From Taenia hydatigena (lineage: Eukaryota > Platyhelminthes > Cestoda > Cyclophyllidea > Taeniidae): a stretch of DNA of 64,000 nt. The notes under the pieces were generated by a model. The model worked only from the letters and a program-made list of their open reading frames with translations. It was not told the origin of the DNA and made no database searches. The translations under genes and the position numbers were made by a program. Each line of letters begins with the position of its first letter. Positions within the stretch are counted from its first letter, which is position 1. Shown piece by piece: positions 31,862 to 44,800 of the stretch. The stretch is from positions 14,730,519 to 14,794,518 of the forward strand of contig JADWOT020000006.1 in the NCBI GenBank assembly GCA_036345935.2, read 5' to 3'.

Positions 31862-34800
31862 CTATCTGAAGTGATCGAAGTTACTTAAACGAACCAATTT
31901 ATCCAAATTTATTTTCTTTAAAAGATCTGATGCCACATCAGCACCTGCATGGAGAAACCTTGTGCCCATGCTTGATTTAAGGGCTAGAGCGGTCAAGCCA
32001 CATTGCTTGTGTATTTTTGACCAGTGTCGAACAGTTAATTTCATACGTGTCTTAACCTTCACAATCTCAGTGATGCCAAAAGGCGCCACAATAATCCCAC
32101 GAAATGAAAAGCATCCACATCATACAATGACAGAGCATGTTGCTCGGTACTTTCGCATTGGGCAAGAAAGCTATTTGCGTGACCCTTGCGACATTAAATC
32201 TTCCCAAAAACCGATTAAAGTAGGCCCAGAGACTACTACGTAGAGACCTTTGAGCCTCCTTAAATCTATAAGAGGAAAAACTTCTCCAACAATATCTGCC
32301 ACAACTGATCAAACAACCATCGTGTCCAACAAGTTCTGATGTAAATGAAGATAAATCTATCCACTTTTCTTGATTGGACATCCACGGAACACCTCGACAA
32401 ATTTTTAAACCTTACACAAATCGCAGCATCCGTAAAACTAAATCGCTACTTTACCCGCAACAAAAACGCACCCACTCGACTAAATTTAATGCAAATAGGC
32501 CTAATCGATAAGACTACGTTTTGAAGAAGCTCTCACAATTACTAAGAGAGGAATAAAATCGCAAGTCATTATACAAATGCGTTTACTACCACAAACTTAC
32601 TAGTATTACACAATAATATTCGAGAATGCAGGCTTAGAAATGTCAACAATCAGCCAAAACTTTAGCCAACTCTTCACCGAGTCCTCACTTTGCATCTGGA
32701 AGAAAGAAATTACGCATTGTAAAGTTGCGTACGTGACCTCCCGCGGACATGACACAAACGCTAATCTACTGAGCTCAACTAAGTAATATGCGATTCCTTA
32801 CGGGGTATAAAAAATGCATAAGCTCGGTAAGTCGATGAGCAGACAGATTTGTCAGGTAAGCGCAATATAGGAGGAAGTCCTTAAATAAGCGCACGATAGC
32901 AGATATTAACTCTGGTTCTGCAAAAACAGAGGCGACTGATTGAGATATATTTATTATTTCTCCCAAATTTCCTTGGTAGACTTGGCTAACGGGTAGGTGC
33001 GTAGAATGGCGGAGTTCCGCGTGTGCCATTCGAAGTGTATTGTAGAGAGGTAAGGTCTCATAGAATGGATTATGAGAGGATGCAAATGATGCTTACCACA
33101 AAGCGAAAGGCGAGGTTTGCAGAACGGGAACTACCACAACTAAGTCGTACTAGAAACTCAAACCCTGTGGCGAAATAATCCAAAATACTTTCGATTAGTC
33201 CCGTAGCAGCGAACCGATGTGCGATCCGCGCCCAGTCTATGAAAACCGCTCGTGCAAATCCATTAGGGAGGTCTGTATTTCGTAAAATTCGTAGATTTTC
33301 CTCCAAGAGGGTTTTGATCTTGGGAAGATTAATGCAGTTATATATTTCACGAGAAGATAATTGAAATGTAAACACTGACAATTTCGATGAGAGAAGAATT
33401 AAGAGTTGAGGAAAACTAGCATCCTTCTAAAATAATCGTGTCAATAGTGAAATATCATGCCGATATTTTGGAGGCAAGAAGTTGGAGAACGGGGAACTCA
33501 ATATTCCCATCGGAAGAAATGCTGCCATTGACAACGGAGAATCCCACAATGATAATGGGATCAAGAGATGACTTCGTCTCCAAGTCCTGCGGTATGTTAC
33601 AAAAAAGTGCATGAAAAAGCGAACCTCAAGCAATCCATCCAGACTTTCTAATATGATTTCAGGGCTTTGAGCTAGAGAAAGTGATTTTAAACCATCAACC
33701 AGCATTTGAGTGAATCGAGAAAAGTGCTCTTTTAGGTCTAAAAAGAAAAATGACTTTAACGAAAGACTAACGGCTTGGAAGATCTGACCACAAAACGCCA
33801 AGCAAGATGAAATTCTCAATTATCCATCTGCCAGTCTGCAGAGCGTTCAAGCAGGATTGAAACAAACCTTATCAGACCACGTTAGTAAGACTTCTCTTTC
33901 ATTTGATGTAAAGAAATGCAAAGGAGAGAGGTTCATTACCAGAACGCTGGTTGATTTCAGAAAAAAGATATTAGGCTTCAATCAGAAGATTCTTCCTATA
34001 ACGCACAAATTTAAATCGAAGAGATGCGAGAAAAGGTCTTACCGGAAAAAGTGGGATGAAGTTTGAAAATTTGCAATCTTGAATCTACAATAAACGGAAT
34101 TTTGCAGATGCACAGATGCAACGCTCTGGAAAACAAGGTATTTCAAATTCGCATGATCACTCGCCATTTTATTAGCAAAACTGCCGCCCAACGACAACGG
34201 CCTATTAATTCTCAACTCAATTAAGAACCTTGGTCAGAGCCAATAAAACAACCCAACTAGTACGGCGTAAAGCCTAAATCGGATTCTAAGCGAGTCCTTG
34301 ATGGAAATCAAAAGTGCAAACCGCTGAATACGAATTCATTATACGAGGTATAAAGCAATCTGCTCAGTTTCGATTAGTTCAAAAGCGATAACCATTAAAG
34401 TAACATAGAAATACATTACAGTGTCACTGATACTCATTACAACAGCAAAAATTCCGTACAAAATGAGAAACACATACAATGTGGACATTAATTAAAGGAA
34501 GAATGTGAACGACAGACGAGACCGCTTGTAACGCAGAGTTACTAGAAGTGAAGACAACGATGCCTCCACGCAATATATACAGAAATACTAACAGAAAACA
34601 AAAGTGACGACACGAGGGATGATAAAGGCTACGTCGGTTTCATACCTGCGACACCAATAGGTCATTCAGGTTAAAGCAGCAAATAATGATAACACGATAA
34701 ACAATCAGTACAGCTAGTTCACATCAGTATGCAATTACTGCTGGGGAGAGAGGACTTCATCAGCAAGTGTACAAATCATGGCGATTTCCCCAAGCGGGAG

Positions 34801-35231
34801 AAAGTAAATCCAATGCAGGGATTAAAGTCAATTCAAAAGATTCACAGTAAAGACTCACGTAAATACTGATGAACGGTATAAAAGAAGGTCTTTTGATGAT
34901 CAATTAAGGAGAACGCACTTGTTCAAATACAGAACTTTGAAGGTCGCAAGCAGATCCAGTTCACTAACAATGACAAGTCACACCACAGTGATCAGAAATA
35001 CCTCAGGATAATTGAACATAAAACCATAGAGAAATACGCTGACTAAAGTATGCATCCATCAAAAACGCGCAGTAAAAAAATTTAACCTGTCATCCAGTCG
35101 GAGTCACTCAGCATACATTCTGAAACAAATTCTGTGGGAATCGATACTTGATACAATGCCCCTAATAAGAAATGACGGACCGCGAGGGACAACACGACCA
35201 CAGCACAGTATTGGAACACTTGGAAGCTCGC
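31862..35231 (-). CDS. Exportin-4-like protein, C-terminal part (5' part not found)
   Basis: Exportin-4 is a Ran-dependent HEAT-repeat carrier of nuclear cargo. Upstream exons in transcript order: 35231-35087, 33737-33625, 33586-33491, 33426-33097, 33056-32802, then ~32695; the first five join in phase. They carry alpha-helical repeats with exportin-4-like blocks: YQVSIPTEF, DPIIIVGFSVVNG, WARIAHRF and EPELISAIVRLF. Further down, short pieces match the family in order (VEVFRGCPIKK, VADIVGEVFPLID, LAQCESTEQHALSLYD) and the frame ends near 31862 after ASDLLKKINLD. Borders between 32700 and 31900 are uncertain and involve small exons. The N-terminal ~700 residues are not seen; they may lie across large introns beyond 35.2 kb or be missing. 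Family assignment is by motif order from memory. Another HEAT/ARM protein is possible. Confidence 0.55.
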
Positions 35232-35505
35232 CTAATATGCTAATAAGTAAAACAATTCTTCAGTGCAAAAACTGTACCGAATTTAATTAACTTACAATAA
35301 AAACTAAAATTAAAATTTGCACAATATTAAGTTTCAATAATCACCAATTTTCGGAAGAGTTTTTGCTAACAGTTGAAGAGTGAAATTACCAGTAATTCTA
35401 AAACCGTAGGCCATGTGCTCAAAGTTAACTTAATGATTTTCGCTTTTGCTGTCATTTGATGTTAAGCTTTGAGACTCTTTATTCGTTGTGAGGATTAAAG
35501 GCATT

Positions 35506-36403
35506 GATATCCTGGGACTTCTCTTAAGGCAAAAGAAGGAATAATTCTATAGCAGAATGTGTATTCAATAAACTGAGGGAACTGGACTGCTGGCATAGCC
35601 TGGAGGCCAGCACACGCCGCTAGAGCAATATGGTTACCTCAATAATCGAAACCGGTACCTAAACCGGCATCCATAACAAACAAAGTATTACATAGCCCAT
35701 CTCTTCCTTCTAGCGTCGGCTCCACAATCCTCTTTGTAAACCTCTAGCGTCAGCCATCACAACGTGATCAGTGCTGCAAGAAGCATCACGAGCCAACCAT
35801 GCCCAGTTGCCGACAGTCGACGCAAGTGAGGCGATGCCTAACACCAACGTCAGTGATCCCTCTTGGCAGTTCGATGGGACTTGGAGTTTCGTTTAGCTTG
35901 GGAAATTCGGGGTAAAATTTTCTGCCGTCCATCGATATGTTTGTGGGGGGACGTTGGTACACCGGTCTCCTTTCCGGGTGGTCCACGGCCAGTGTCGCTT
36001 CTGTTGTTAATAGCTTTCTTGTAGAACATGAGATAGGGCAGATGCCGAAGGCCAACGTCGTTCTCAGCCTTTGGTTATGGGATGTCAGAGATTCTCCAGT
36101 CCGTAGCACAGACACTTCGTTCGCACCGCTGCAATATGTGACAAACGGTATAGATCAAACAAAGTATTACAACTGCATTAATGAATTGCAGGAAATAGTA
36201 GAGCCCATTGGCATTGTAATACTTTATTTGTTTGATTGCTGGTTTCGGCTACGGTTACTTAGGTGGCCATATTGATCTAGCCGTGTGGGCTGGCCTCCGA
36301 GACATGCCAGCAGTTCCTTCAATTCGCTTGTTAATTATACATGTTCTGTCCTAGTATTATGCCTTCCTATGTTTTCAAAGAAGTCTCAGGACGCTACAGA
36401 CGT
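35506..36403. mobile_element. Inverted-repeat element, copy 3 with two inverted termini
   Basis: This is the best-delimited copy of the family. The left end (ctgggacttctcttaaggca... with gctggcatagcctggaggcc) is matched by an inverted right end (36280-36403: ggcctccgagacatgccagc ... gtctcaggacgctacag), giving terminal inverted repeats of roughly 150 bp. The interior aligns with copies 1 and 2 (gaggcgatgcctaacaccaa, ttgtagaacatgagataggg). No transposase motif. It is diverged from the 26-28 kb copies, so probably older. No target-site duplication is clear to me. Confidence 0.7.
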
Positions 36404-37329
36404 GGACCGGAGTCCATGTGTCGACGAGCTGAATTGCTATCGTGGGGACTGAAGTGTTTCTATTACCCTTTGAAAAGTTAAACGAACTATCCACGCACCA
36501 CATTTATAATGGTATTTTGATTGTCTTATCGAGGACAGCATTCTTACATTGTTTGGATGAAAAAGCTCTACCTCGGGAATGGTAAACTTTTAATGGTCAC
36601 ATTGTGAAATTTTTGCTTCGTAAAACACACTGATTAACGGATCAAATTTGTAAGTAAGTCACAAAAAACACTTTACGATTAACATTTTGGAGAGAGCTGT
36701 CGCACCTAGAGTCTTCCCTGAATTTGCAATAAGTCAGAGTAATATGACGCAGCATATTAACGATAACGTACTGAAGAGTTGGGAGGCCACACCACAGAGT
36801 GCTGGTACAAACTCTGAAGGGTAAAATGGTAGTGCAATACTTTAGCTGTTTTAATGTACCTTTTCAAGCAAGTTAAGGGCAAATAACTTGAACGTTGCAA
36901 GAGATGCATGGTTAGAAATTCGTATCTCGATTCTCCTAGGCCTATACTGATTCTCGTTGCCTCTAATTAATACATGCGTCCCAATCAGCCTGTTCTTTCA
37001 TTACATCTTCATAGGTGAATACGCTCGTTTTTTTGCCCTGTTGAAGCACTGTGGAAAGGCGTATGGTGTTAATACGTGATTATAGCATCTGTACCCTTCA
37101 CTCTATAAAACCAAAAATTCGATTTTCTTTACTGTTTCACTTGTTTCTGCTTAAATAATATGTATGATAGGCTGATTAAAGTGAATGTTCGCTTTTATTA
37201 CCTCTACTGAGTTTACATGTAACTCTAGGCGAAAGAAGGTATAGTAATCGGGAGGACGACATTTCAGCAAATAAAAGAGTTCGGGACTACCGGCACAGTC
37301 CTTAGAGCGGTCCACCCGGCAAAAGTACA

Positions 37330-37599
37330 ATGACCACGATGCAAAATTTGCCTCTTTCCCAAAATTGCGAGTTTTCCGACCAACGCATTGTACACATGTA
37401 TCGCCCCAAGGCAACGATTTATGAAGAGGCGATTCGAAACATTGAAGCACATTGGTCATTTAAAAGTAACAGTAAAAGCCATGCAAACCTTGTTTACATC
37501 TACACTGATCAAGTTCAAAGAATGCTGCTTAAATTATTGCGGAAGGTTGTCTCCACCTTGGTTGTAGTGCTGTTTAAAGAGCTTGCCACCTCAGTCTAG
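37330..37599 (+). CDS. Small ORF, unknown (89 aa)
   Basis: I do not recognise this ORF. It opens with ATG and encodes a polar N-terminal half with the helix-like segment TIYEEAIRNIEAHW, then a more hydrophobic C-terminus, ending at a stop near 37599. A possible splice donor (gtaacag) follows SFK at about 37467, so it could be a first exon instead. No matching downstream exon was identified. It may be chance. Confidence 0.2.
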   Translation: MTTMQNLPLSQNCEFSDQRIVHMYRPKATIYEEAIRNIEAHWSFKSNSKSHANLVYIYTDQVQRMLLKLLRKVVSTLVVVLFKELATSV

Positions 37600-38171
37600 T
37601 GCTGAATGATCCCAATGAGCTGCCAATCAGGTAGTGCGTCATCGTTTGAAGACGCACGAGACGACGATTTCTAGGGTAGACTTGTTGTAACAAGAGGGCT
37701 TTCATGGCTTCCACTGACTTGAGCTTTCATTTGTGCAGTTACATGCAAAAGCTACAGTTGAAAGAAAGACTCGGAAATTAGTCACATTTGTGGTTGCACA
37801 TGGCGCAATTTCGTGAGAAATGATAAAATAAATAAGGAGCGATCCAATGCGAAATAATTTTTCACTAACATGACTAAATAGTCAAAATAATGAAAAAAAT
37901 TGGGTGTTGAATTTTGGGGAGTTGAGGATACTTGTAGTTCTGCCAGCACAACGTTGTTTTTAGCCCATTTTAAGTGAGAGTTAAATGGTGTGTGCATACA
38001 ATTAGCACCATGATTAATGGTCAAAGTATTGTAGCAAAGGTCGTGATATCGTCCCATAAACAACACTGAGGCGATTGCAACGCTTATCAAAACGGTCATC
38101 AGTGGGCACATGTGCAAGCATGCTGCACAGTGAAGCCAACCGACCTCCAAAGAAAATCGATATTTGGTCTT

Positions 38172-38235
38172 GCCCGCACGCACGCACGCACACAGGCAGG
38201 CAGGCACACACACATACACACACACGCACGGGTAC
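38172..38235. repeat. (GCAC)n/(CA)n microsatellite
   Basis: A cgcacgcacgcacgcacaca run passes into gcaggcaggc and then cacacacatacacacacacg. It sits in the presumed 5' UTR or promoter of the IGFBP-like gene, about 80 bp upstream of the start codon. It creates artificial long frames on both strands. Confidence 0.9.
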
Positions 38236-38311
38236 GCACCTGTCTGTCCACGATCCCACAGGCGCATGGAGGCAATGCCAGAAGTACTGGTGCCCATTCG
38301 CACTCTCGGCA

Positions 38312-41300
38312 ATGCTGCCTGCCAAGTCGATGTTTGGTCTCTTCTCCCTTGTCCTCCTCACGCTGAGTAGTTGTGCTACTTATGTGGAAGACGCTGGCGA
38401 AACGCTGCTGGACGCCTGCGGGCCCTGCGATGAGTCAAAGTGCCCACCTGTGACCATGTGCCCCGTGGGAGAGGTAAAGGACTATTGCGGCTGTTGCTCA
38501 GTCTGCGGTCTGGAGCAGGGTCATCGATGCAACACGAGACAGGAGTTACATGACATGTTCTCAGGCAGACGGCGCCACGGCTACTATGGCGCCTGCGGCA
38601 GGAACCTTGAATGCCAGCCTCGCACTGATGTTGATGAGGAGTCGCTCGGTGAGGAGAACATTTGCGTGTGCACCAAACCCGGCCGTTTCTGTGCCAGCAA
38701 CGGGGAAACCTACTCGGCTTGTGAGTTGGAAGCCGTGCAAGCCAAGTCGTTTGGTGAGGTGTTCCTCATCTCCTACGATGATTGTAAATCAGGTAAGTAA
38801 ACAGCATGAAGATACAATGAAAGGCTGATGAATGTAAAAAACTTATCCAGTAATATTTCAAAAGCGTTAAAGTAGTATGCCCAAGGAAATTGGCTGTAGG
38901 TTGATATTAGCGTTTAAATTAGAACCCCCATACGATAGCTGTCAGTGCCGTTTTTGACAACAGTTTTCTATTGAAGACATTTAATTCATCTATCGTTATT
39001 GAAAGCATTAACATGCACTTTCTTTTGACCAATGTAACTTGGGGTGTAATTTTACAGACCTGCTTTCAACTATGGATGATCAAACAACTGCAGTAATAAT
39101 AAAAATGCGGTATTGTAGTGCCCAATCTATGCGTTCATAGATTAATTAATAGACTCTCTTGACACTTAATGTCTTTTTTTGCTTGTATTGTTCAATCGAA
39201 GTACAAACTTAGGAAGGCAATCTGCTGTTGATTAAAAGTGCTCTAGCGATTTGTTTTTCGCTCTGCAAATTAATAATCGAGGTTAGGTAAATAACTAGAG
39301 TAATCTGCCGGTAAGACGGGTCATGAACTACTACAATGCGTTTTTGTTGTTATTAATGATGGATAAGTGATCGAAAAGCCGATAAGGCAGTTATTTACTC
39401 CATGACATACTGAGAGCGTTAGCAATCAAATTCGTCCTGACGATTGGACGAAAATGTGAGGAATCAAGTAAACTGAATTGAAGGCATTAAAATTTGTAAG
39501 CAAAATGGGATGGAGTCTGGACCTAAATCATTACTAATGCTTATTGAAGAACCGAGGATTGTAGCTGCATCGGAGTCGCAACGAGTTCCCGGAGGAAACA
39601 AGACAACTTTTTGGTGTGAAATCAAGGGTTATCCTCTTCCAACCGTCACATGGTATTACTTTGCCCCTGGTGGATCATACGAGGCCATTCTACTCCCAGG
39701 TAAGCCTACTGTTCTCTTCCTTTAACACTAATCGGTCAGTTATCCAAATGATTAAGTAATTACAAGGAATGCACATTTTTTTAGTGCAGATGGGGTCTTC
39801 ATTTCACTTCAGTCATAAATGGCCCGATTTAGCAGAAATGACGCTTTAAAACGTTCCGCTTTTTAAACAATGCTGTACAAATACGCGTTTTAAGGGAAGC
39901 TGCAGACAAACTGCGAATGCTTTCATTCGCGTCCTGATGAAGGACAGATGAAATGTGATGAGTGATTGCGGTGCCAACTGCAGTCGAAGTGGATTTACCT
40001 CTACGACGTAAATTTTCACTCAACGGTTTCTGTGAAGAGAGCATTAATTCCACAGAAAAGAGGGCTTCATTGAATGAAATAGCAGTGAGAAGATAAAATT
40101 TGTATTTAGGAGCATAAATAAAGATCAAATAACAAATTTACTTAGCAATGTAATTAATAAATGCGTTTCTTTTTTTAAATAGGATTAATATAATGTGAAT
40201 GTATGATAAATAGATAAATCATATAATTTAATCCTATAATTGCAGTGTTTGATGCCTGTCAAGCCGCAGACCCGCCAATGAAGCCGGGAGAAAGGCATAA
40301 CGGTTGGACTTTAACTGTGGACGACAGAGGTCGAAGAGAGGAGAGCGGTTGCTTGTTTTTAACGTGATTTGGACGTTTATTCAGGGTTCAATGAGTGAAA
40401 GAAATCGAAAATGCGTATTAAAGCTGAAGGTGTAAAGTTTAAGGTATCCACATGGTGGGGCAAATAGACACAACCTTTGATTAATTATGACAAATTGTTA
40501 AAGGAAGAGCAGGCCAAAGTGAAGCCAAGCACCTTAGCCTCCTGCGAATTCGCCGATTTTACCAACTGCAAAGCCGATGAGACAGGCTTAGTCATTTGAC
40601 TAAATTGCATTTGCGGGTTAAGGTGGTTAAATTTTGCGTAAATGCTTGCGTTTGCGTTACTTGATCGCTTATGTCCGACTACGTGTGTTTTATTTCAGCT
40701 TGTGAGGCCAACGCTGCTGCTGGGCGTTCCTAAATGGCTAAATCTATAAAGGTATTAGTGTGTATATTCAGCACCTTAAGCATTTACAGCAGGAAAAGGT
40801 ATTCTTAAAGAAGGTTACAGGCGAATGAAATGACACTGAGAAGCACTGCTTACTAACTTATAACGTAAGCGGGTGTAAAAGTTGCACACAAAACCGCTCC
40901 AACAGCTATCTAAAGAGCACCGCACTTTAAGCCCTCACAATTGGTGTCAAAATGGTGAGATTCCTTCTGTGTTGTTAAGTATACTGCCAACCATTCCTTC
41001 TTGAGACAGGGGAAGAATGAGAGTAGCCGTGTTTTCTTTCTGTTTACACTAAGCGGATGTGGTGGGCTGTGGGGTTTCATCCCACAGGCGGACGAGCAGG
41101 TGCAAGGGCAGGCTGCATTGTAGGTCGATAAGTCGTGCCAATACTGGGAGCAACGCAAGTTGCCCATGCGAGGGTGGGCGTACGGCCGGATGGCCAGGCG
41201 GCCGAGCCAGCAAGTGGGCTTGCGCACAGGCAACTGACGACGCATCAGTGGTTTTGCTTGTCCAATAAGGAACCTCCGAATGATGTCCTTAGGGGTGGTC

Positions 41301-41885
41301 AACAGCTGAGGTCATGAAGGCTGTTGGCATGACTTTAAGTACCCTTGCCATCCCACCCAAACACTTGCACGCAACAACAGATTAAGACACAAAAAGAGGT
41401 GGAGGAGGGATAAAGGGGCAAAGATACTCAAAAACGGCCTCTGAACTTTGACCATCTGAGAGAGTTTTGCACCCGGAAGCGCTCTATATTCTGGCTGTCA
41501 TATTTTCGGCCGCGGTTAGAAACAGAAATAAAAAAGATCTACATCACCATGTCTTCTCTGAAGCAACTCACTTTAATCTACTTTCATGATTTTAATCCAT
41601 GTTGGCACATTTTCTGTCAAACTAATCACCTTTTATTGAAGTTACTTGTAACGGGCAGCACAAGAGAGCAGCATTTTTCTTCTCTCAGGGGATTCTGATG
41701 AAATGAGTGTGAGCCTGCGTGGCGCACCACCGGGTCGTCGCATTATCTCCCACCTGCAGATCCGCAGATTCGACATAAAATACGAAGGTATCTACCAGTG
41801 CTACGTAGAGAACGACCTCGGAAGCGACCGCCACAACATCACCGCCATCTACGCTCCACCCGAGCCTCGGCCTTGGGATCTCTAG
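38312..41885 (+). CDS. Secreted IGFBP-Kazal-Ig protein (IGFBP7/IGFBPL1/KAZALD1-like)
   Basis: This is an extracellular protein of the IGFBP-related type; vertebrate relatives bind growth factors or matrix. Exons: 38312-38792, 39550-39699 and 41689-41885, in phase, 275 residues (vertebrate relatives about 280-300). Residues ~1-20 form a signal peptide (MFGLFSLVLLTLSSC, from the second Met). An IGFBP domain follows with CGPCDESKCPP and DYCGCCSVCG, close to the GCGCCxxC motif. A Kazal-like domain comes next, with ICVCTKPGRFCASNGETY and a closing DDC. Exons 2-3 encode one I-set Ig domain: Cys in TTFWCEIKG, Trp in TVTWYY, and the closing GIYQCYVEND. It lacks any C-terminal anchor, so it should be secreted. 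A longer in-frame extension to 38075 runs through a microsatellite and is probably not translated. Confidence 0.85.
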
Positions 41886-44800
41886 AACTTCTGGGCAATC
41901 ATTCATTATTCTAGGCTCTTCATGCATGCTGAGTACAAGCGATTTTTCATTAATTTCCTCCCTTAGCGAATTTTCTGGCTAATTTACTGAAGCATGAGTA
42001 AAGTTGTGTAATGTTTATTATGTTTATGTTTCAACAAATTATAATCCATAAATATGGCCTTTAAATGAAGTATATTTTTAAGGGAAAATTTAACCTATTA
42101 AGACATAAGTGAATTTGTATTACATGGATTTCATTCTTTACAAAAACTGTCGTTGAGTTGTGATGTGTCACGTCGAAACGGGGATTAAAGCATTTAGAAG
42201 ATCTCTGAGCAGACTAAGTAACAGGGACATATACAAACCTTAAATCGTCCAAGGATAGAAGTTTATAAGAAACATTCATAGACCTCTTCAGAAATTCGTT
42301 AATTCCGTGTTTTTTAGTTTCTTTTAATTTAGTTAAGATCTTAACGGTAGGTGATTCGCTGACATCCCACGATTAGCGCTCCACCTGATGGGGTCCCACA
42401 TCTGCTGCCAATCGTTAAGGTTACTAAAACATTTTAAGCGTTAGTCGCATCCGCCCACGTCCTATAGGAAAGGCATGAAATTGTAAGACCTTCATTCAAT
42501 GTTGCATTTGCATTCCAAGCAAAGTGCTTTGGACACAAAGTCTTTATGTAATTTCAAGTTGTTTGAAGCCTCTTATACTCACGGCTTTCCTTAGAAAAAG
42601 TTTTATCGCAAATGTCAAGACCTACTAAATTATTGGAGAACTTTTTAAGGATGAAGAAGTCTGACGCAGTCACTTTCTAACTCATTTGCAATGTTTGCTT
42701 GTTACCAAATTTCAAACCTCATAATAGCACTAACAACGAGAAAATTGATGAAGTGTTTACTGTGCAGTAGGTAGCTGCGTAACTGAGTTCTGGAAAGTTG
42801 GAAGAATGCGAAAACTGAACACGGTGATTTTTAAATAGCATAGCTTTGATGTTGGAATCTTAGGTTTAACGATGCGTTTAAACCCAAACCGCCAAAGAGT
42901 GAAGTATACATTGAGTGGAAAATAGTTCTGCTTTACTTTAGATTTTCTCTTGCATATTTTACAAACATCTGCTACCGCAACTTCAGGACCATTTTATGTC
43001 TTAGCATAGCCAATTTTAAGGTTTAAAAATAAATAATCGAACAAAAAATAATCGCTTTGTCAAACATCGTAAATACGGGTTTGGTTTAATGCACAAATGC
43101 GATTAGAATTTTCTCTGATTAATAACATCAATTTTGAAACCTACCTTCATGCTTAAAACAGGCATTATGCCAGTAAACTTGTAAGAATGCAACAGTAATC
43201 GCCGGACATGCGCATGGGTAGATATTAACGACTTTACACCCTCACACTCTGACGCTGTATATTTGAGATAGGAAAAAAGAGAAAGTTTAAGAGGAACCGA
43301 GGCATTGACATATTGTCACATTTCTGCGGTCTTCAATATCCTTCTGGACAGCACTTGGTGCCAATAAAAATGGGCTGGTATCCCACCAATTCTTAAGGGA
43401 GCAATAAAAACTGGAAACAGTTAATTAGTCCAGCCTAAAAATAACGGAATGTTCAACAAATATTTTAGTCGTTTTCGCATTTGGAAACTGCTCGATCGTC
43501 GTAATAAAGTGAACGATTCAGTCCAAAAACCAAGGGACGTGATGAATTGCAAGAACTACTTGCAAATAATGAGTAAGCGTTATTCAAGCGGTACAAAGCT
43601 GCAAGACAGCTTAAAGGAGAAATAGAAGGACTAGAAAAACAGATTAGATTTGCACAGTACGCACAAACGATGGACAACTCAAAGTCCATTCCGGAAATTT
43701 ATCTTTGACCAATTTTAGGCGCCCAACAACCCAAAGCTAAAATTGGCTTGTGATACATTTTGAAACTAAGCATGGCCCTTAGTACACTACAGTTTCTTTA
43801 AGTCATTTAGAATAGGTTTTCTTCCCAAGAAAGAATGCATTTGACACTGATACCAAGCACTTTATTAATGAAATTTACAATTCAATTATTTACAATTTTT
43901 GAAGATTCTATCTGTGATTCTTTATGGCTATTTTATCGGTTCTAGTTGATCTACGCACTTTCGACGATGACTGACTCATCGGTCAAACTTAAAATTAACT
44001 ACTTGAGGCATTAAGTGACATTAGCATGCAAGTTTCAGGAGTATATTTCAGTCTACCACAGCCAAAAACACGGGAGTTTTTACAAAAATACTAGGTAGAA
44101 TTTATTAAAGCGGCAAACAGATATTTCGTGCTCACACATTCCAAGCGCTTTCAATGAAAGCGCCTTATACAATCGGCAGGTGGATTTTCATCTATCACTT
44201 TTGATAATTAGTTGTTTGGCCTTTCAGGTTTTCATGTTCCAAGGGTATAGTAAAGTGTGACATAAGTACCCTTACGATTGACGAGCCTGACTAGCGTGTA
44301 TACTTTGCGGACTTCAGAACTGAGCAAACATCTCGAAATTTGCTCACTGAAATTAAAAAGTAACCAGAGTAACAATGGTCATTACCTACAATGTAATCAA
44401 AAAGGTAAAGTGCCAAAGTTTACTTGGATTTCATTGAAAAGCTGGTGCTAAAATCACTTTAGCTAATTGGTGCAGAAATGTGCGCATGGCAAGATTGTAG
44501 CAAATGTAGGTGAAGTGTAGCTTAAAGTCATAAATTAAAAGGAAATATCGCTTTACGCAAATTTCAAGACCAAATAATCGTCGAATTAAATATGAAATTC
44601 TATTCACACGAACGCGTTTTATGTGCTTGGGTGGGCAAAATCGTCCCGAAAATCGGCATTGCCGACAATCCTTTCATCTTTTTTCGAACCATTGGACACA
44701 GAATCCAAATTGCCCGTGTTCGTCCCTTCAAGGTGGACGAAGCGTAAAATGTCTGATTTAGCGGGTATCATCTCTTCTACCAGTTTTGAGAAGACAGGCA

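Larger units (their letters stand above)
36404..38311. other. Intergenic stretch upstream of the IGFBP-like gene
   Basis: Mostly AT-rich. It contains one plus-strand ORF at 37330-37599 (89 aa, listed separately) and a purine/pyrimidine microsatellite. I searched the minus strand for N-terminal exportin exons and found none I trust. Confidence 0.35.

Noticed and set aside
38014..38361. Cys/Val-rich minus-strand frame
   Set aside because: Its cysteines come from reading the (CA)n/(GCAC)n microsatellite in antisense; not a toxin or Cys-rich peptide gene.
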